From a virus, in IMG/VR virus record IMGVR_UViG_3300047319_001025, positions 1-21,314 of that record: a DNA stretch of 21,314 bases; one strand, 5' to 3'. Shown one piece after another: positions 5,726 through 13,729 of this stretch. Numbering within the stretch: the stretch's first letter is position 1; every line of letters starts with the position of its first letter. Below the pieces are notes generated by a model, which saw only the letters and a list, made by a program, of their open reading frames with translations, was not told the DNA's origin and searched no databases. The position numbers were made by a program, and so were the translations under genes.

Positions 5726-7354
5726 ATGGCGATCTTCGAACGCGCCAGCGTGTGGCTCCGCGGCTTCTTCGAGCCCTCGCCGGCACCTAGCACCATCGCG
5801 GTCGCTCCGCCGGCCCTACCGCCCGCTCGTCCCGCTGACGAAGCGCCGGCCCCAGAGGATGCGCCGCTAGCACCCTATCCTCTCGTTGACCGGTATCCAT
5901 CGGTCCTCGGGAGCTCACTCACCTTTCAGACCATCTCGGCGCTCATGCGCCTGTGCACGACGGGATACCGTCGTGAATACGTCGACCTGCTTGACGAGCT
6001 ACTCGAGCGGGAGCCACATGGCTACGCGGTTCTCAGCAAGCGCGTTCTCGTCGTCGCGGGCGCTCGCCTCGAGATTGCGCACGCCGACATCCCGGACGAC
6101 GATCCCCGCTTCGAACGAGCGAATGAGATCGCCGAGTTCGTCAACGAGTGCATCGAGGGCATCGCCGACCTAGAGCAGAGCCTCGCTGCGCTCCAGTGGG
6201 CCGTGTACTACGGCGTCTCTGCCGCCGAGATTGGGTGGGCGCGCGAAGGTAAGTGCTGGGTTCCTAAGCGCTTGCACTTCGTGCACAGCCGCCGCGTCGC
6301 TTACCCCGACCCGACGAGCTGGAAGGCTCACATTTGGGACCAGGGCTCTGTCCGGTCCTTCTGGGATTCGTCGTCGCCGACGTCAAACGCCTCCGGATTC
6401 GGCATCGTCGTCGACGACTTCCCGGGCAAGTTCATCATTCACACGCCGCAGCTTCGCGGCGACTACCCGACGCGCGAAGGGCTAGGACGCGAGCTCGCGT
6501 TCTTCTTCGCGCTGAAGGGAATGACCCTGCGCGGAGCGGGGCAGTACGTCGAGAAGTTCGGCAAGCCATGGCCGATTCTCCAATACTCCACGACGACCAC
6601 CGGGACGCCCCGGATGGCCGACAAGGACGATATCGCGGCGGCCAACAACACCGCTGCCGCCTTCGGAAGTGGCGCGGCCGCCTCGGCGGTGCTGCCCGAT
6701 TCCGTCAGCACGACACTCGTCGGCCCCGGACTCACGGGGCGCCCGGCGCTCACGCACGAAGCCCTGCTCAAGTACTGCGACGGGCAGATTAGCAAGTGCG
6801 TCGAGGGCTCCACCCTCACGACTGATTCGGGCGAACGCGGCAACGCGGGCGCCACGAAGATCCAAAAACAGGGCGCGACGGAGCTTGCTCGCTACGACGC
6901 TAACTGTCTAAGCGAAACGCTTCGGCGCGACCTTATCGCCTGGATCGTTCGCCTCAACTTCCCGGACGAGGTGGACCTGACCCCTCGGGTCACAATCCAC
7001 GTTGATGAAAAGCCGGATCCTGCCGAGCGCATGGATCTAGCGGCTGCCGCCGCCGCAGTCGGCATGCCGGTCGACGCCGACGAGCTCGGCCAGGAGCTCG
7101 GGCTGCCGCTCATCAAGCAGGAGCCGCCCGAAGACGCTCCGCCCGATTGGAAGGCAAAGCCTAGGCGCCTCGTACCGATCAAGCCGGTCGAGGTCACTGC
7201 CGACATCCTCGGCGGTGACGTCGCGACGCCGCCGCCTCCACCGCCTCCGGTGCTGCATCAGTTTCCCGGTTCAGGCCCTGAGCCTCCGCCGCCCGCAAAC
7301 GACCCTGCCGACCCGAACGAGGACGGCGCCGAAGACCCACTCGCCGCCGAGTAG
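5726..7354 (+). CDS. portal protein, Mu gp29-like (DUF935)
   Basis: 542 residues from ATG 5726, with AGGAG eight bases upstream. It resembles the DUF935/Mu gp29 portal family, which forms the dodecameric ring at one capsid vertex through which TerL moves DNA and to which the tail attaches. Residues about 15-50 are a Pro/Ala-rich arm. The core begins near residue 53, with G-Y-R-R-E-Y and L-L-D-E-L-L-E-R-E-P-H early on. The family hallmark region around 250-285 reads R-E-L-A-F-F-F-A-L-K-G and later E-K-F-G-K-P-W-P-I. An Ala-rich helical part around 435-455 is followed by a Pro-rich, acidic tail from about 498 to the end. Length matches the family. It is followed after 21 bases by the triplicated protein. 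Confidence 0.88.
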   Translation: MAIFERASVWLRGFFEPSPAPSTIAVAPPALPPARPADEAPAPEDAPLAPYPLVDRYPSVLGSSLTFQTISALMRLCTTGYRREYVDLLDELLEREPHGYAVLSKRVLVVAGARLEIAHADIPDDDPRFERANEIAEFVNECIEGIADLEQSLAALQWAVYYGVSAAEIGWAREGKCWVPKRLHFVHSRRVAYPDPTSWKAHIWDQGSVRSFWDSSSPTSNASGFGIVVDDFPGKFIIHTPQLRGDYPTREGLGRELAFFFALKGMTLRGAGQYVEKFGKPWPILQYSTTTTGTPRMADKDDIAAANNTAAAFGSGAAASAVLPDSVSTTLVGPGLTGRPALTHEALLKYCDGQISKCVEGSTLTTDSGERGNAGATKIQKQGATELARYDANCLSETLRRDLIAWIVRLNFPDEVDLTPRVTIHVDEKPDPAERMDLAAAAAAVGMPVDADELGQELGLPLIKQEPPEDAPPDWKAKPRRLVPIKPVEVTADILGGDVATPPPPPPPVLHQFPGSGPEPPPPANDPADPNEDGAEDPLAAE

Positions 7355-7375
7355 CGGCTTCGAAGGAACGAAGAC

Positions 7376-9037
7376 ATGGCCTCGACCATTACCGCGCCGA
7401 ACCGCGAGATCCTCGGCAACAACCCTGCTGCGCTCGCGCTGGACTATTGCACCAACATGTCGGCCGCGAGGGCCGACCTCAACGCCGTCGCCGGAATCGG
7501 AAGCGTCGAGATCGACCTGAAGGGTGCCATCCTCGCGGCGGGCACCGTGCTCGGTGCCTACGCCGGCTCGACTCCGGGCATCACGCTGGACAACTCCAAA
7601 GCAGTTGGTGTGCGCTGGAAGGGCGGCACGCTTACGGCGGTCTGGACCGAGGTGGACCTCCCTCTCGACCTCGACCCGACGTATCCGGTCACGGCGAACT
7701 TCGTCGTATCGAAGAGCGGCGCGACTGCGACTGACGTCGCTTCGATTACGGTTGTCGCATACGCGCAGACCGTGGGGGCGCTCGAAGACGCTGGCGCGAA
7801 CCTCGGGTCTGTCTCGACAGCGCTGACGACTGCTCAGGCCAGCGCCGCAGCGAAGACGTGCACGCTTCTTCAGGCGCAACTCTACCTGCCCCCCACGCCT
7901 CCGGCGCGCCTGTCGATGTCGGTGGTGCCGAGCGGCACGCTCGCGACCGACGACCTCATCATCAACAGCTCCTATCTGACGTACACGAAGCGGCCGGCCG
8001 TGCCGCGCGTGTTCATCGATCTGCGCGCAGCGATTCTCGCCGCCGGAACGCCGATGGCTGCGTTTGCAGACAACGCGGCCTCTCAACCCGGCGTGACGCT
8101 GGACAACACGCACGCCGTTGGCATTCGCTGGAACGACGCTGCGACGCAGGTCGCCATCTGGAGCTCGTTCGAGCTCCCGGCGGACATGGATGTCACGAAG
8201 CCGAGCGTCATCGTCGTGCTTGCGTCAAAGAGCGGCGCGACGGGTGGCGACGCAACGACGTTCGACGTCGGCATCTACGAGCAGGTGGCAGGTGCGCTCG
8301 AGGACGCGACCACGAACCTCGGCGGCACCACGAGTGCCCTCGTCGGCACGGCGACCGCCAAGACGGTTTCGAAGCTCACGCTCGGGCTTGCAGCCAACAA
8401 GTTCACGGCGGGTCCGCACCGCGTGTCTGTGACCATCAAGCCCACGAACGGCACGCTCGGCACCGACGACTGCATCTGCAACGGGTTTTGGCTCGAGTAC
8501 ACGAAGCTCGCCGGGCAGACGCCGATTCTCCCGATCGACTTCAAGGCCGGCGTCCTTGCCGCGGGAACGCCGATGGCGGCATTCTCGGACAACGCAGCGT
8601 CCCAGCCTGGGGTGACGCTCAACAACTCGAAGGCGGTGGGCATTCGCTGGAACGACGCAGCCACCCAGGTGGCCGTGTGGTCCGAGCGCGACTTGCCTCT
8701 GTCGTTCGACACGTCGCAGGCCTCGACGCTGGTCCTCATGGTCAGCAAGTCGGGCGCGACGGCTGCCGACACGTCGCCGTTCACGGTAACCATGTTCGAG
8801 CAGGTGCCTGGCAGTCTCGAAGACGCCGGCCCCACCTTCTCGGGTTCGACCTCGGCCATCGCGTCGCCCACGGCAACGGCGAAGACGTGTTCGCGACTCA
8901 CGATGACCATCCCGGCCAAGACCTTCACCGCTGCGCCTGGACGCATCTCTATCAGCGTCAAGCCGACGAATGGCCTTCTCGGCACGGATGACGTGCTGCT
9001 CTGCGGAGCCTGGATCGAGTTCGTGGCCCTCCCGTAG
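7376..9037 (+). CDS. head-module protein built of three tandem repeats
   Basis: 553 residues from ATG 7376, with AAGGAA upstream. After about 42 leader residues the protein is three copies of one unit starting near residues 44, 212 and 385 (168-173 residues each). Each unit runs I-D-L/F-(K/R)-A, then A-I/V-L-A-A-G-T, G-(I/V)-T-L-(D/N)-N, A-V-G-(I/V)-R-W, S-K-S-G-A-T, G-(A/S)-L-E-D-A and a final (T/S)-D-D motif before an aromatic strand. Composition (Thr, Ala, Ser, Val, few charges) suggests beta-sandwich domains. It occupies the place where Mu-like phages encode the F-type minor head protein, which I do not find. A head fibre, decoration or portal-adjacent structural role is likely by position only. 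I do not recognise the family. Confidence 0.8.
   Translation: MASTITAPNREILGNNPAALALDYCTNMSAARADLNAVAGIGSVEIDLKGAILAAGTVLGAYAGSTPGITLDNSKAVGVRWKGGTLTAVWTEVDLPLDLDPTYPVTANFVVSKSGATATDVASITVVAYAQTVGALEDAGANLGSVSTALTTAQASAAAKTCTLLQAQLYLPPTPPARLSMSVVPSGTLATDDLIINSSYLTYTKRPAVPRVFIDLRAAILAAGTPMAAFADNAASQPGVTLDNTHAVGIRWNDAATQVAIWSSFELPADMDVTKPSVIVVLASKSGATGGDATTFDVGIYEQVAGALEDATTNLGGTTSALVGTATAKTVSKLTLGLAANKFTAGPHRVSVTIKPTNGTLGTDDCICNGFWLEYTKLAGQTPILPIDFKAGVLAAGTPMAAFSDNAASQPGVTLNNSKAVGIRWNDAATQVAVWSERDLPLSFDTSQASTLVLMVSKSGATAADTSPFTVTMFEQVPGSLEDAGPTFSGSTSAIASPTATAKTCSRLTMTIPAKTFTAAPGRISISVKPTNGLLGTDDVLLCGAWIEFVALP
7505..9034 (+). repeat. three tandem coding repeats of about 504-520 bases
   Basis: Units about 7505-8010, 8011-8530 and 8531-9034. 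Units 2 and 3 are closest: both carry A-A-G-T-P-M-A-A-F, D-N-A-A-S-Q-P-G-V-T-L and R-W-N-D-A-A-T-Q-V-A, with clear similarity at the DNA level too. Unit 1 is more diverged. This suggests an older duplication followed by a more recent one. Confidence 0.8.
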
Positions 9038-9060
9038 CTGCCCACGCGAAAGACACCATC

Positions 9061-10884
9061 ATGACCGAGCTAACGGGAGCCGACCTCGACGGTTTCACCG
9101 TTGAGATGATCTCGGCGGAGAAGCGCAAGGACCTGCCGGAGGGCCAATTTGCCCTGCCGGCCAAGCGCGCTTACCCCATCGACACGGCGGCGCGAACCCG
9201 CAACGCCGCTGCTCGACTCGAGCAGGCGAAAAAGGCCGGCAGCGTTTCCGATACGGAGTACGCGGCGGCGAAGAAGGCGATTGCGCGCGCTGCCAAGAAG
9301 TTCGGCATCGAGTCGCAATACAACATGCCGAAGCAAGCCCAGCTGGACCTCGGAGTTGACGACGTGCACCAGCCCGGCAACGTCGGTGGCCTCAAGACGA
9401 AGCGCAAGGGATTGTCGATGCGTCTTGGATTCCCGGGTGGGCACACCATCGACATCATGCATGCGGGTGACGACGGCAGCGAGCGCCTCTGTCGCGACTT
9501 CCTGCCACTGACCGCCGACGCCGCCGGCCCCGCCGACAAGCCCGACCCGGTTTGGGTACAGATCGCCAAGTGCGGTCACTTCGAGGGCCACCCCGCGGGG
9601 CCATTCGACCTCAACGCGAAGGTGTTCACCGACATCGTTCGGAACTTCAGCGAGGTCGACGGCAAGAAGGTCTTCTTCGACTTTGAGCACGCTTCGGAGG
9701 AAGACCCTGCGAACGGCAACATCGCCGTCAACGGGGCACCAGCGCAGGGCCGCATCCTCGAATTGGACAACCGCGGAGGCGAGGGCCTTTGGGCACTCGT
9801 TCAGTGGTTCGAACCGCTGCGCTCGTATATCCGCGAAGGGAAATACACGAGCGTGAGCCCGGCCATTCGCTTCAACGCGCGCCACCCTATTACGGGGCAA
9901 CCCATCGGTGCGCGACTCACTTCGGTCGCCGCTACGAACCGCCCCTTCCTCCGATCCCTAGCGCCACTCGCCGCGAAGGACGCTCCGAAGAAGACGGCAC
10001 TCTACCGCTTCGACGACATGCTCCCCGCGATGCGGTCGGCGCTCAAGATGAGCCCGCTGGCGTCGCCTACGGAGTGTAAGGCCGAGCTCGGGCGCCTTCG
10101 CGCCCTCTATGACCTCACCGACGACCCGCGGGCCAGCGTCCAGGGTGTTGGACTCGGTGATTACACCGATTCGCTCATGTCGCTCATGGGCATGGGCCCG
10201 AGCGGCACGCTGCAAGACCTACTCGATTGCGTCGAAGAGATGATCGACGCCGCCATCGCACAACATGTTCTCGAGCGTCATGACGGCCTTGGTGCCGTTG
10301 CTGGCGACGACGATGCCGCCGACATGGCGGATACCACCCCGGAGACGACTGCCATGTCCGACGCGACCACTCAGGCGATCAACATGAACGACACGCGCAT
10401 CAAGGACCTCGAGGCGAAGAACGCCGAGCTTGCCCTCAAACTGGGCGCCGCCGAGGCGAAGAACGAGACCCTGGCCGCCGACGTCAAGGCCCTCAAGGAG
10501 GCACACGAGAAGCGCCTCATGTCCGACCGCGACACGCGCGTTGCCGAGGCGTTCGAGACCTACAAGGACTCGCACAAGCTCACGGACGCGTCCAAAGACA
10601 TGATGCGCGTCTACCTGGAGACGAAGCCGGAAGAGTTCGACAAGCTCTACCCGCGCGTCTCGCCGCGTGAGCGCTACCTGCTCCGCGACGTCGCGCCTCC
10701 GCCGCCCCCGGCCTCGCCGCACAACCCCCCGTCGGGTTCCGGTCCTATTGGCGCACCCGTCGACATTCCCACGGCAGAGGAGCTCGTTCCGAAACTCATG
10801 CGCGACGGCATGCCTCTCGAGCAGGCGTGCCTCACGGCCGAGAAGCAGATCCAGAAGGCCCTTGCGGCTCGCCGCGCTGCCTGA
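9061..10884 (+). CDS. Mu I-like capsid maturation protease fused to scaffold
   Basis: 607 residues from ATG 9061. Residues about 18-85 form a small helical domain (R-K-D-L-P, then F-A-L-P-A-K-R-A-Y-P-I and K-K-A-I-A-R-A-A-K-K-F-G-I) known as an N-terminal module in other phage proteins. Residues about 165-300 match the Mu protease I family: F-F-D-F-E-H at 205-210, A-P-A-Q-G-R-I at 226-232, G-L-W-A-L-V-Q-W, and Y-T-S-V-S-P at 262-267, whose Ser is a likely active-site residue. Residues about 440-490 are a strong coiled coil and the C-terminal part is helical with a Pro-rich linker near 540-560, as in scaffolding proteins. The protease cleaves scaffold and itself during prohead maturation in the capsid. 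Confidence 0.85.
   Translation: MTELTGADLDGFTVEMISAEKRKDLPEGQFALPAKRAYPIDTAARTRNAAARLEQAKKAGSVSDTEYAAAKKAIARAAKKFGIESQYNMPKQAQLDLGVDDVHQPGNVGGLKTKRKGLSMRLGFPGGHTIDIMHAGDDGSERLCRDFLPLTADAAGPADKPDPVWVQIAKCGHFEGHPAGPFDLNAKVFTDIVRNFSEVDGKKVFFDFEHASEEDPANGNIAVNGAPAQGRILELDNRGGEGLWALVQWFEPLRSYIREGKYTSVSPAIRFNARHPITGQPIGARLTSVAATNRPFLRSLAPLAAKDAPKKTALYRFDDMLPAMRSALKMSPLASPTECKAELGRLRALYDLTDDPRASVQGVGLGDYTDSLMSLMGMGPSGTLQDLLDCVEEMIDAAIAQHVLERHDGLGAVAGDDDAADMADTTPETTAMSDATTQAINMNDTRIKDLEAKNAELALKLGAAEAKNETLAADVKALKEAHEKRLMSDRDTRVAEAFETYKDSHKLTDASKDMMRVYLETKPEEFDKLYPRVSPRERYLLRDVAPPPPPASPHNPPSGSGPIGAPVDIPTAEELVPKLMRDGMPLEQACLTAEKQIQKALAARRAA
10354..10884 (+). CDS. probable internally started scaffolding protein (Mu Z-like)
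   Basis: In-frame ATG at 10354 (residue 432 of the protease gene) is preceded by GGAGA at 10341-10345, eight bases upstream, and opens exactly before the coiled-coil segment. The product would be 176 residues: coiled coil, helical region, Pro-rich linker, C-terminal helix. In Mu, scaffold Z is made from an internal start within the I protease gene, so the same arrangement is plausible here. A further ATG follows at residue 443 (10387). The site is supported by position and ribosome binding site only. Confidence 0.5.
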   Translation: MSDATTQAINMNDTRIKDLEAKNAELALKLGAAEAKNETLAADVKALKEAHEKRLMSDRDTRVAEAFETYKDSHKLTDASKDMMRVYLETKPEEFDKLYPRVSPRERYLLRDVAPPPPPASPHNPPSGSGPIGAPVDIPTAEELVPKLMRDGMPLEQACLTAEKQIQKALAARRAA

Positions 10885-10912
10885 AGTTCGCAGACGCGGC
10901 CCTAGCGCCCGT

Positions 10913-10944
10913 CCTCAAACAACGCACACGCGGCCTCTTTGAGG
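10913..10944 (+). promoter_or_regulatory. inverted repeat before the decoration-protein gene
   Basis: CCTCAAA (10913-10919) and TTTGAGG (10938-10944) are perfect 7-bp complements separated by 18 bases, lying about 22 bases before ATG 10967. They could form a hairpin in the mRNA leader or be an operator. A near-copy of the left half and its flank recurs at 11380-11396 (15 of 17 bases). Confidence 0.25.
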
Positions 10945-10966
10945 AACGCGAAGGGACAGTATTGTC

Positions 10967-11374
10967 ATGGCTAACAACAACCAGCCCACGCGCAACACCG
11001 TCATCGGTGGAACGAAAACCGTCAAGAACTATGGTGTCTCTGACATCGCTGAAGGCCTCTGCGTCAAGGCAGACACCGGCAACACCGGAAGCACGTCCGC
11101 TCCCATGGGGGTCGTGATCACGTCGAGTGACGTCGGCCCGATCGGCGTCACGATGCAGATCATCAAAGCCGGTCAGCAGGGTCAGATTCAGACCCTCGGC
11201 GAGACCTGGGCGATCGCGAGCGGCACGATCCACGTCGGCGACGTGCTGATGACGGACAGCGCCGGCAAGGTGCTCGACCAGACGACCGGTCACTACCAGA
11301 TCGGGCTCGCCATGAGCGAGGCCCTTAGCGGCGACCCCTGCCAGTTCAACATCGCGATCGCAAAGAACGCGTAA
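10967..11374 (+). CDS. capsid decoration/stabilisation protein, DUF2190-like
   Basis: 135 residues from ATG 10967, with AAGGGA about ten bases upstream. The pattern of a short polar N-terminus, an early G-L-C-V-K (as in DUF2190 'G..v'), a central A-I-A-S-G-T-I-H-V-G-D-V-L segment and a late Y-Q-I-G-L-A-M-S-E-A is typical of DUF2190 and related small beta-rich proteins placed between scaffold and major capsid protein. Members bind the outside of the capsid lattice and stabilise it. The length is slightly above the usual 110 or so. It is followed by a terminator-like hairpin, so its amount relative to the capsid protein may be set there. Confidence 0.72.
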   Translation: MANNNQPTRNTVIGGTKTVKNYGVSDIAEGLCVKADTGNTGSTSAPMGVVITSSDVGPIGVTMQIIKAGQQGQIQTLGETWAIASGTIHVGDVLMTDSAGKVLDQTTGHYQIGLAMSEALSGDPCQFNIAIAKNA

Positions 11375-11420
11375 CCCTCCCTCAAAGAGCGCACACACCA
11401 CATTCTATCGCGCGAGCGAG

Positions 11421-11445
11421 AAAGGGCGTCCACTGGGCGCCTTTT
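11421..11445 (+). terminator. terminator-like hairpin between decoration and capsid genes
   Basis: AAAGG-(bulged G)-CGTCC (11421-11431) pairs with GGGCG-CCTTT (11435-11444) around an ACT loop, followed by a T and GCTT. It has the shape of an intrinsic terminator but lies only 27 bases before the capsid ATG with no visible promoter between, so it must be leaky, act as a processing or stabilising hairpin, or mark a promoter I cannot see. Confidence 0.5.
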
Positions 11446-11471
11446 GCTTGTGCGCGCTCGGAGAAAGCACC

Positions 11472-12584
11472 ATGTCTCTCGGAACTATTGTTGGTCCCGA
11501 CGGCCGTCCGACGACCGGTTCGATCGACCTCCACAATCACACGATCACGCTCGTGGACCAGTCGACGGGACAGCTCGTCAAGATGGACCTCTCGCCGACG
11601 GACGTCCACGTTCCGACGACGCTGCCGATGTACGCGGCGGGCTACAAGCTTCAGGACGCGATCGCGGACCAGATGGCTCCGGCGGTCGTCGTGCCGAAGG
11701 CGAGCGACTACTTCCCGACCTGGGACAAGGACAACGCCTTCCAGCGGCCGCAGAGTGCCGTCGCGGGCCCCGGCGGTGAGCTCCCCGAGGTTAGCACGAA
11801 GCTCTCGTCCACGCAGTTCACGACCACGCAATACGTGCTCGCGAGCTTCGTGCCGACGGAGGTCGAAGCGAACGCCGACGGCGTGCTGCGTCCCATGATG
11901 AAGGCGATGTCGCGCATCATGATGGGCCACAAGCTCCTTCGTGAGGACCGCGTGGCCGCGCTGCTCCAGACCTCGGGCAACTGGGACTCGAGCGTCGTGC
12001 TCGCGCTCGGCGCGGGGCAGAACTGGAACGGCGGCGCAAGCTCGGACCCCATCGCCAACGTCAACTACATTCAGGAGCACTCGCTCCAGAAGGTCACCGG
12101 CTGGGGCATGAATCGCCGCGTCTGGAACGCCTTCTCGCGCAATAGCCAGGTGCAGAAGTTCGTTCAGTTCAAGAGCGACGTGCCCGGCGTCTTCAAGCCG
12201 GAGCAGATCGGTGGCGGCACGGCGATTCTCTCGCTGCCGGGCAACATCTACGTGTCCGACATGAAGGGCAAGACGACCTCCGGCACGTACGACTACGTGT
12301 GGGGCGACTCGGTTGTCTTCCTGACGGAGACGATGGGCGCACCCGCGGACCAGGAGTCGATCGCGACGGCGAAAACGTTCCGTTGGTCGGGTGTCCAGGG
12401 TGCCGTCCCCGGTGCCATTACGCCGACGAGTGAGGGAACGATCTTCCAGGGTTGGGTCGTCCGGTCCTTCTACGACCCCAAGCGCGGCGGTCGTGGCGGC
12501 AATTGGGTCGTCGCGACGGTCAATGACTCCGAGACCATGACCGGCAACATCGTCGGCGGTTTCATCAGCGGCGTCATCGTCTAA
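11472..12584 (+). CDS. major capsid protein
   Basis: 370 residues from ATG 11472, with GGAGAAAG about seven bases upstream; the upstream in-frame ATG at 11448 lies inside the hairpin tail and lacks a binding site. The order E-(V/x)-S-T-K-L-S-S, a helix rich in E/D-R-V-A-A-L-L-Q-T (spine helix region, about 155-170), W-N-G-G-A-S-S-D-P-I-A-N-V, then a long beta-rich half ending in a W-V-V-R-S-F strand is typical of HK97-fold phage capsid proteins of this size. Its position directly after scaffold and decoration genes supports this. It assembles the icosahedral shell. It does not look closely like Mu gpT, so the capsid gene may come from another lineage than the Mu-like tail genes. Confidence 0.8.
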   Translation: MSLGTIVGPDGRPTTGSIDLHNHTITLVDQSTGQLVKMDLSPTDVHVPTTLPMYAAGYKLQDAIADQMAPAVVVPKASDYFPTWDKDNAFQRPQSAVAGPGGELPEVSTKLSSTQFTTTQYVLASFVPTEVEANADGVLRPMMKAMSRIMMGHKLLREDRVAALLQTSGNWDSSVVLALGAGQNWNGGASSDPIANVNYIQEHSLQKVTGWGMNRRVWNAFSRNSQVQKFVQFKSDVPGVFKPEQIGGGTAILSLPGNIYVSDMKGKTTSGTYDYVWGDSVVFLTETMGAPADQESIATAKTFRWSGVQGAVPGAITPTSEGTIFQGWVVRSFYDPKRGGRGGNWVVATVNDSETMTGNIVGGFISGVIV

Positions 12585-12598
12585 TTCTGGAGCAACCC

Positions 12599-12799
12599 AT
12601 GTCGAATCAACAGCCCGGTCAGAGCAACAAGAAGGCGTACGTCTGCGTGCACGGCATCACCTCGCCGCACCCCGACCACGAGGACAAGACCAAGATCCTC
12701 GACTCGCGGTGCCTTCATCACCGCCCCGGCACGACCGTGCAGCTCACGGACGCCGAGGCCGCCTACCTCCTGAAGCGCGGTTCTATCCGAGCCGCGTAA
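12599..12799 (+). CDS. small protein at the Mu gp35 position
   Basis: 66 residues from ATG 12599, with GGAG seven bases upstream and 14 bases after the capsid gene. The polar N-terminus is followed by Y-V-C-V-H-G-I and, at the end, L-T-D-A-E-A-A-Y-L-L-K-R-G-S-I, a pattern seen in small phage proteins encoded after the capsid gene (Mu gp35-like). The role of that family is not established; a capsid or neck accessory is usual. Several His/Cys residues are present but no clear metal motif. Confidence 0.65.
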   Translation: MSNQQPGQSNKKAYVCVHGITSPHPDHEDKTKILDSRCLHHRPGTTVQLTDAEAAYLLKRGSIRAA

Positions 12800-12814
12800 G
12801 CAAGGCGCTTCGCC

Positions 12815-13282
12815 ATGCCGTACTCGCCGAAGTACATCACGGCGGACGACCTCGCGGACGCGCTGTCGCCGAAAGTCCTCCTCGAGATTTTCGACGACAA
12901 CAACACGAACGACCTAGCCGCCGTCAAGGCGAGCTCGCAGGTCCTACTCATCCTCGAGAATGCCGAGGGCCAAGTCGATAGCCGTCTCACGACGGAATAC
13001 GACGTCTCGCAACTCGTAGGCTCTGACCGGCTCATTCGGCGCGCCGCGCTCGAGTACGCCGTTGGCTACTCGTACGAGCGGCACCCCGAAGTGGTGCGCT
13101 CCGCCCAGGCACCCGAACGCATAAAGCGGGCGGATGACCTGGTGCAGCGAATCCAGGACGCGATCCAGATGCTGCCGGACAATCCGGACGACAAGCCGAA
13201 GAACGTCGGCGGCGCGCTCTACGACCCGTCGCCGCTCATGTGGACCAATCCGGACGGCAGCTACGCGGGCGGGGACTACTGA
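12815..13282 (+). CDS. head-tail connector, Mu gp36-like (DUF1320)
   Basis: 155 residues from ATG 12815. The helical core follows the DUF1320/gp36 layout: Y-I-T-A-D-D-L near the start, a helix leading to Q-V-D-S-R-L-T-T-E-Y-D-V around 48-60, then R-L-I-R-R-A-A-L-E-Y-A-V-G-Y helix and a closing E-R-I-K-R-A-D-D-L-V-Q-R-I-Q helix. The C-terminal 35 residues are Pro/Asp/Gly-rich and end in an aromatic tail. Such proteins (adaptor, HK97 gp6 fold) bind below the portal and prepare it for the tail. The stop overlaps the next start by one base (TGATG). Confidence 0.75.
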   Translation: MPYSPKYITADDLADALSPKVLLEIFDDNNTNDLAAVKASSQVLLILENAEGQVDSRLTTEYDVSQLVGSDRLIRRAALEYAVGYSYERHPEVVRSAQAPERIKRADDLVQRIQDAIQMLPDNPDDKPKNVGGALYDPSPLMWTNPDGSYAGGDY

Positions 13283-13725
13283 TGTCCTTCTCCGTCGACT
13301 GGGACCTCTCCGAGCTCCAGGCCGCCATGTCGGACGCCGACAGCATCCTCGAGACCGGCACCGCCGAGGCCATCTCGACGGGCCTGGACGCGGGCGCAAG
13401 CTTCGCTCGCGCGCAGCACCCCTACAAGGACCAGACGGGCAACCTCACGGCGTCAATCGCCCACGAGGGCGACGCGCTGGTTGCGACGGCCGACTACGCG
13501 AGCTTCGTGGAAGAGGCCACCGCAGCCCACGAGATCGTGGCGACCAACGCCAAGACGCTCCACTGGGTCTCAGGTGGTCAAGACCGCTTCGCCCAGCGCG
13601 TGCAGCACCCCGGCACCTCGGCGCAGCCGTTCATGCAGCCGGCGGCGGAGCACGCGAAAGAGATTGCGACGGCGACGATTGAGAGCAAGGTCGTCGGTGA
13701 CATTCAGGCGCGCCTGAAGGGCTGA
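13282..13725 (+). CDS. tail-completion/neck protein (HK97 gp10-like)
   Basis: 147 residues from ATG 13282, which overlaps the previous stop by one base; GGGG lies about nine bases upstream. The layout matches HK97 gp10/Mu gpG-type tail-completion proteins: an N-terminal helix pair, H-P-Y-K-D-Q-T-G-N-L-T-A-S-I around 46-60, a strand ending Y-A-S-F-V-E-E around 72-78, and a later G-T-S-A-Q-P-F-M-Q-P-A motif near the C-terminal helix. These proteins join the head neck to the tail tube. The family call rests on the T-G-N-L, Y-A-x-F-V-E and Q-P-F motifs, which I consider diagnostic. Confidence 0.78.
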   Translation: MSFSVDWDLSELQAAMSDADSILETGTAEAISTGLDAGASFARAQHPYKDQTGNLTASIAHEGDALVATADYASFVEEATAAHEIVATNAKTLHWVSGGQDRFAQRVQHPGTSAQPFMQPAAEHAKEIATATIESKVVGDIQARLKG

Positions 13726-13729
13726 GCCA

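Noticed and set aside
5521-5790. 89-codon + frame in the gap before the portal gene
   Set aside because: It runs through the intrinsic terminator, has no ribosome binding site, and its Arg/Ser-rich translation runs into the portal gene in another frame.
11382-12080. 232-codon minus-strand frame over the capsid gene start
   Set aside because: It is antisense to the capsid gene, crosses the terminator-like hairpin, is very rich in Arg/Val/His, and has no recognisable domain.
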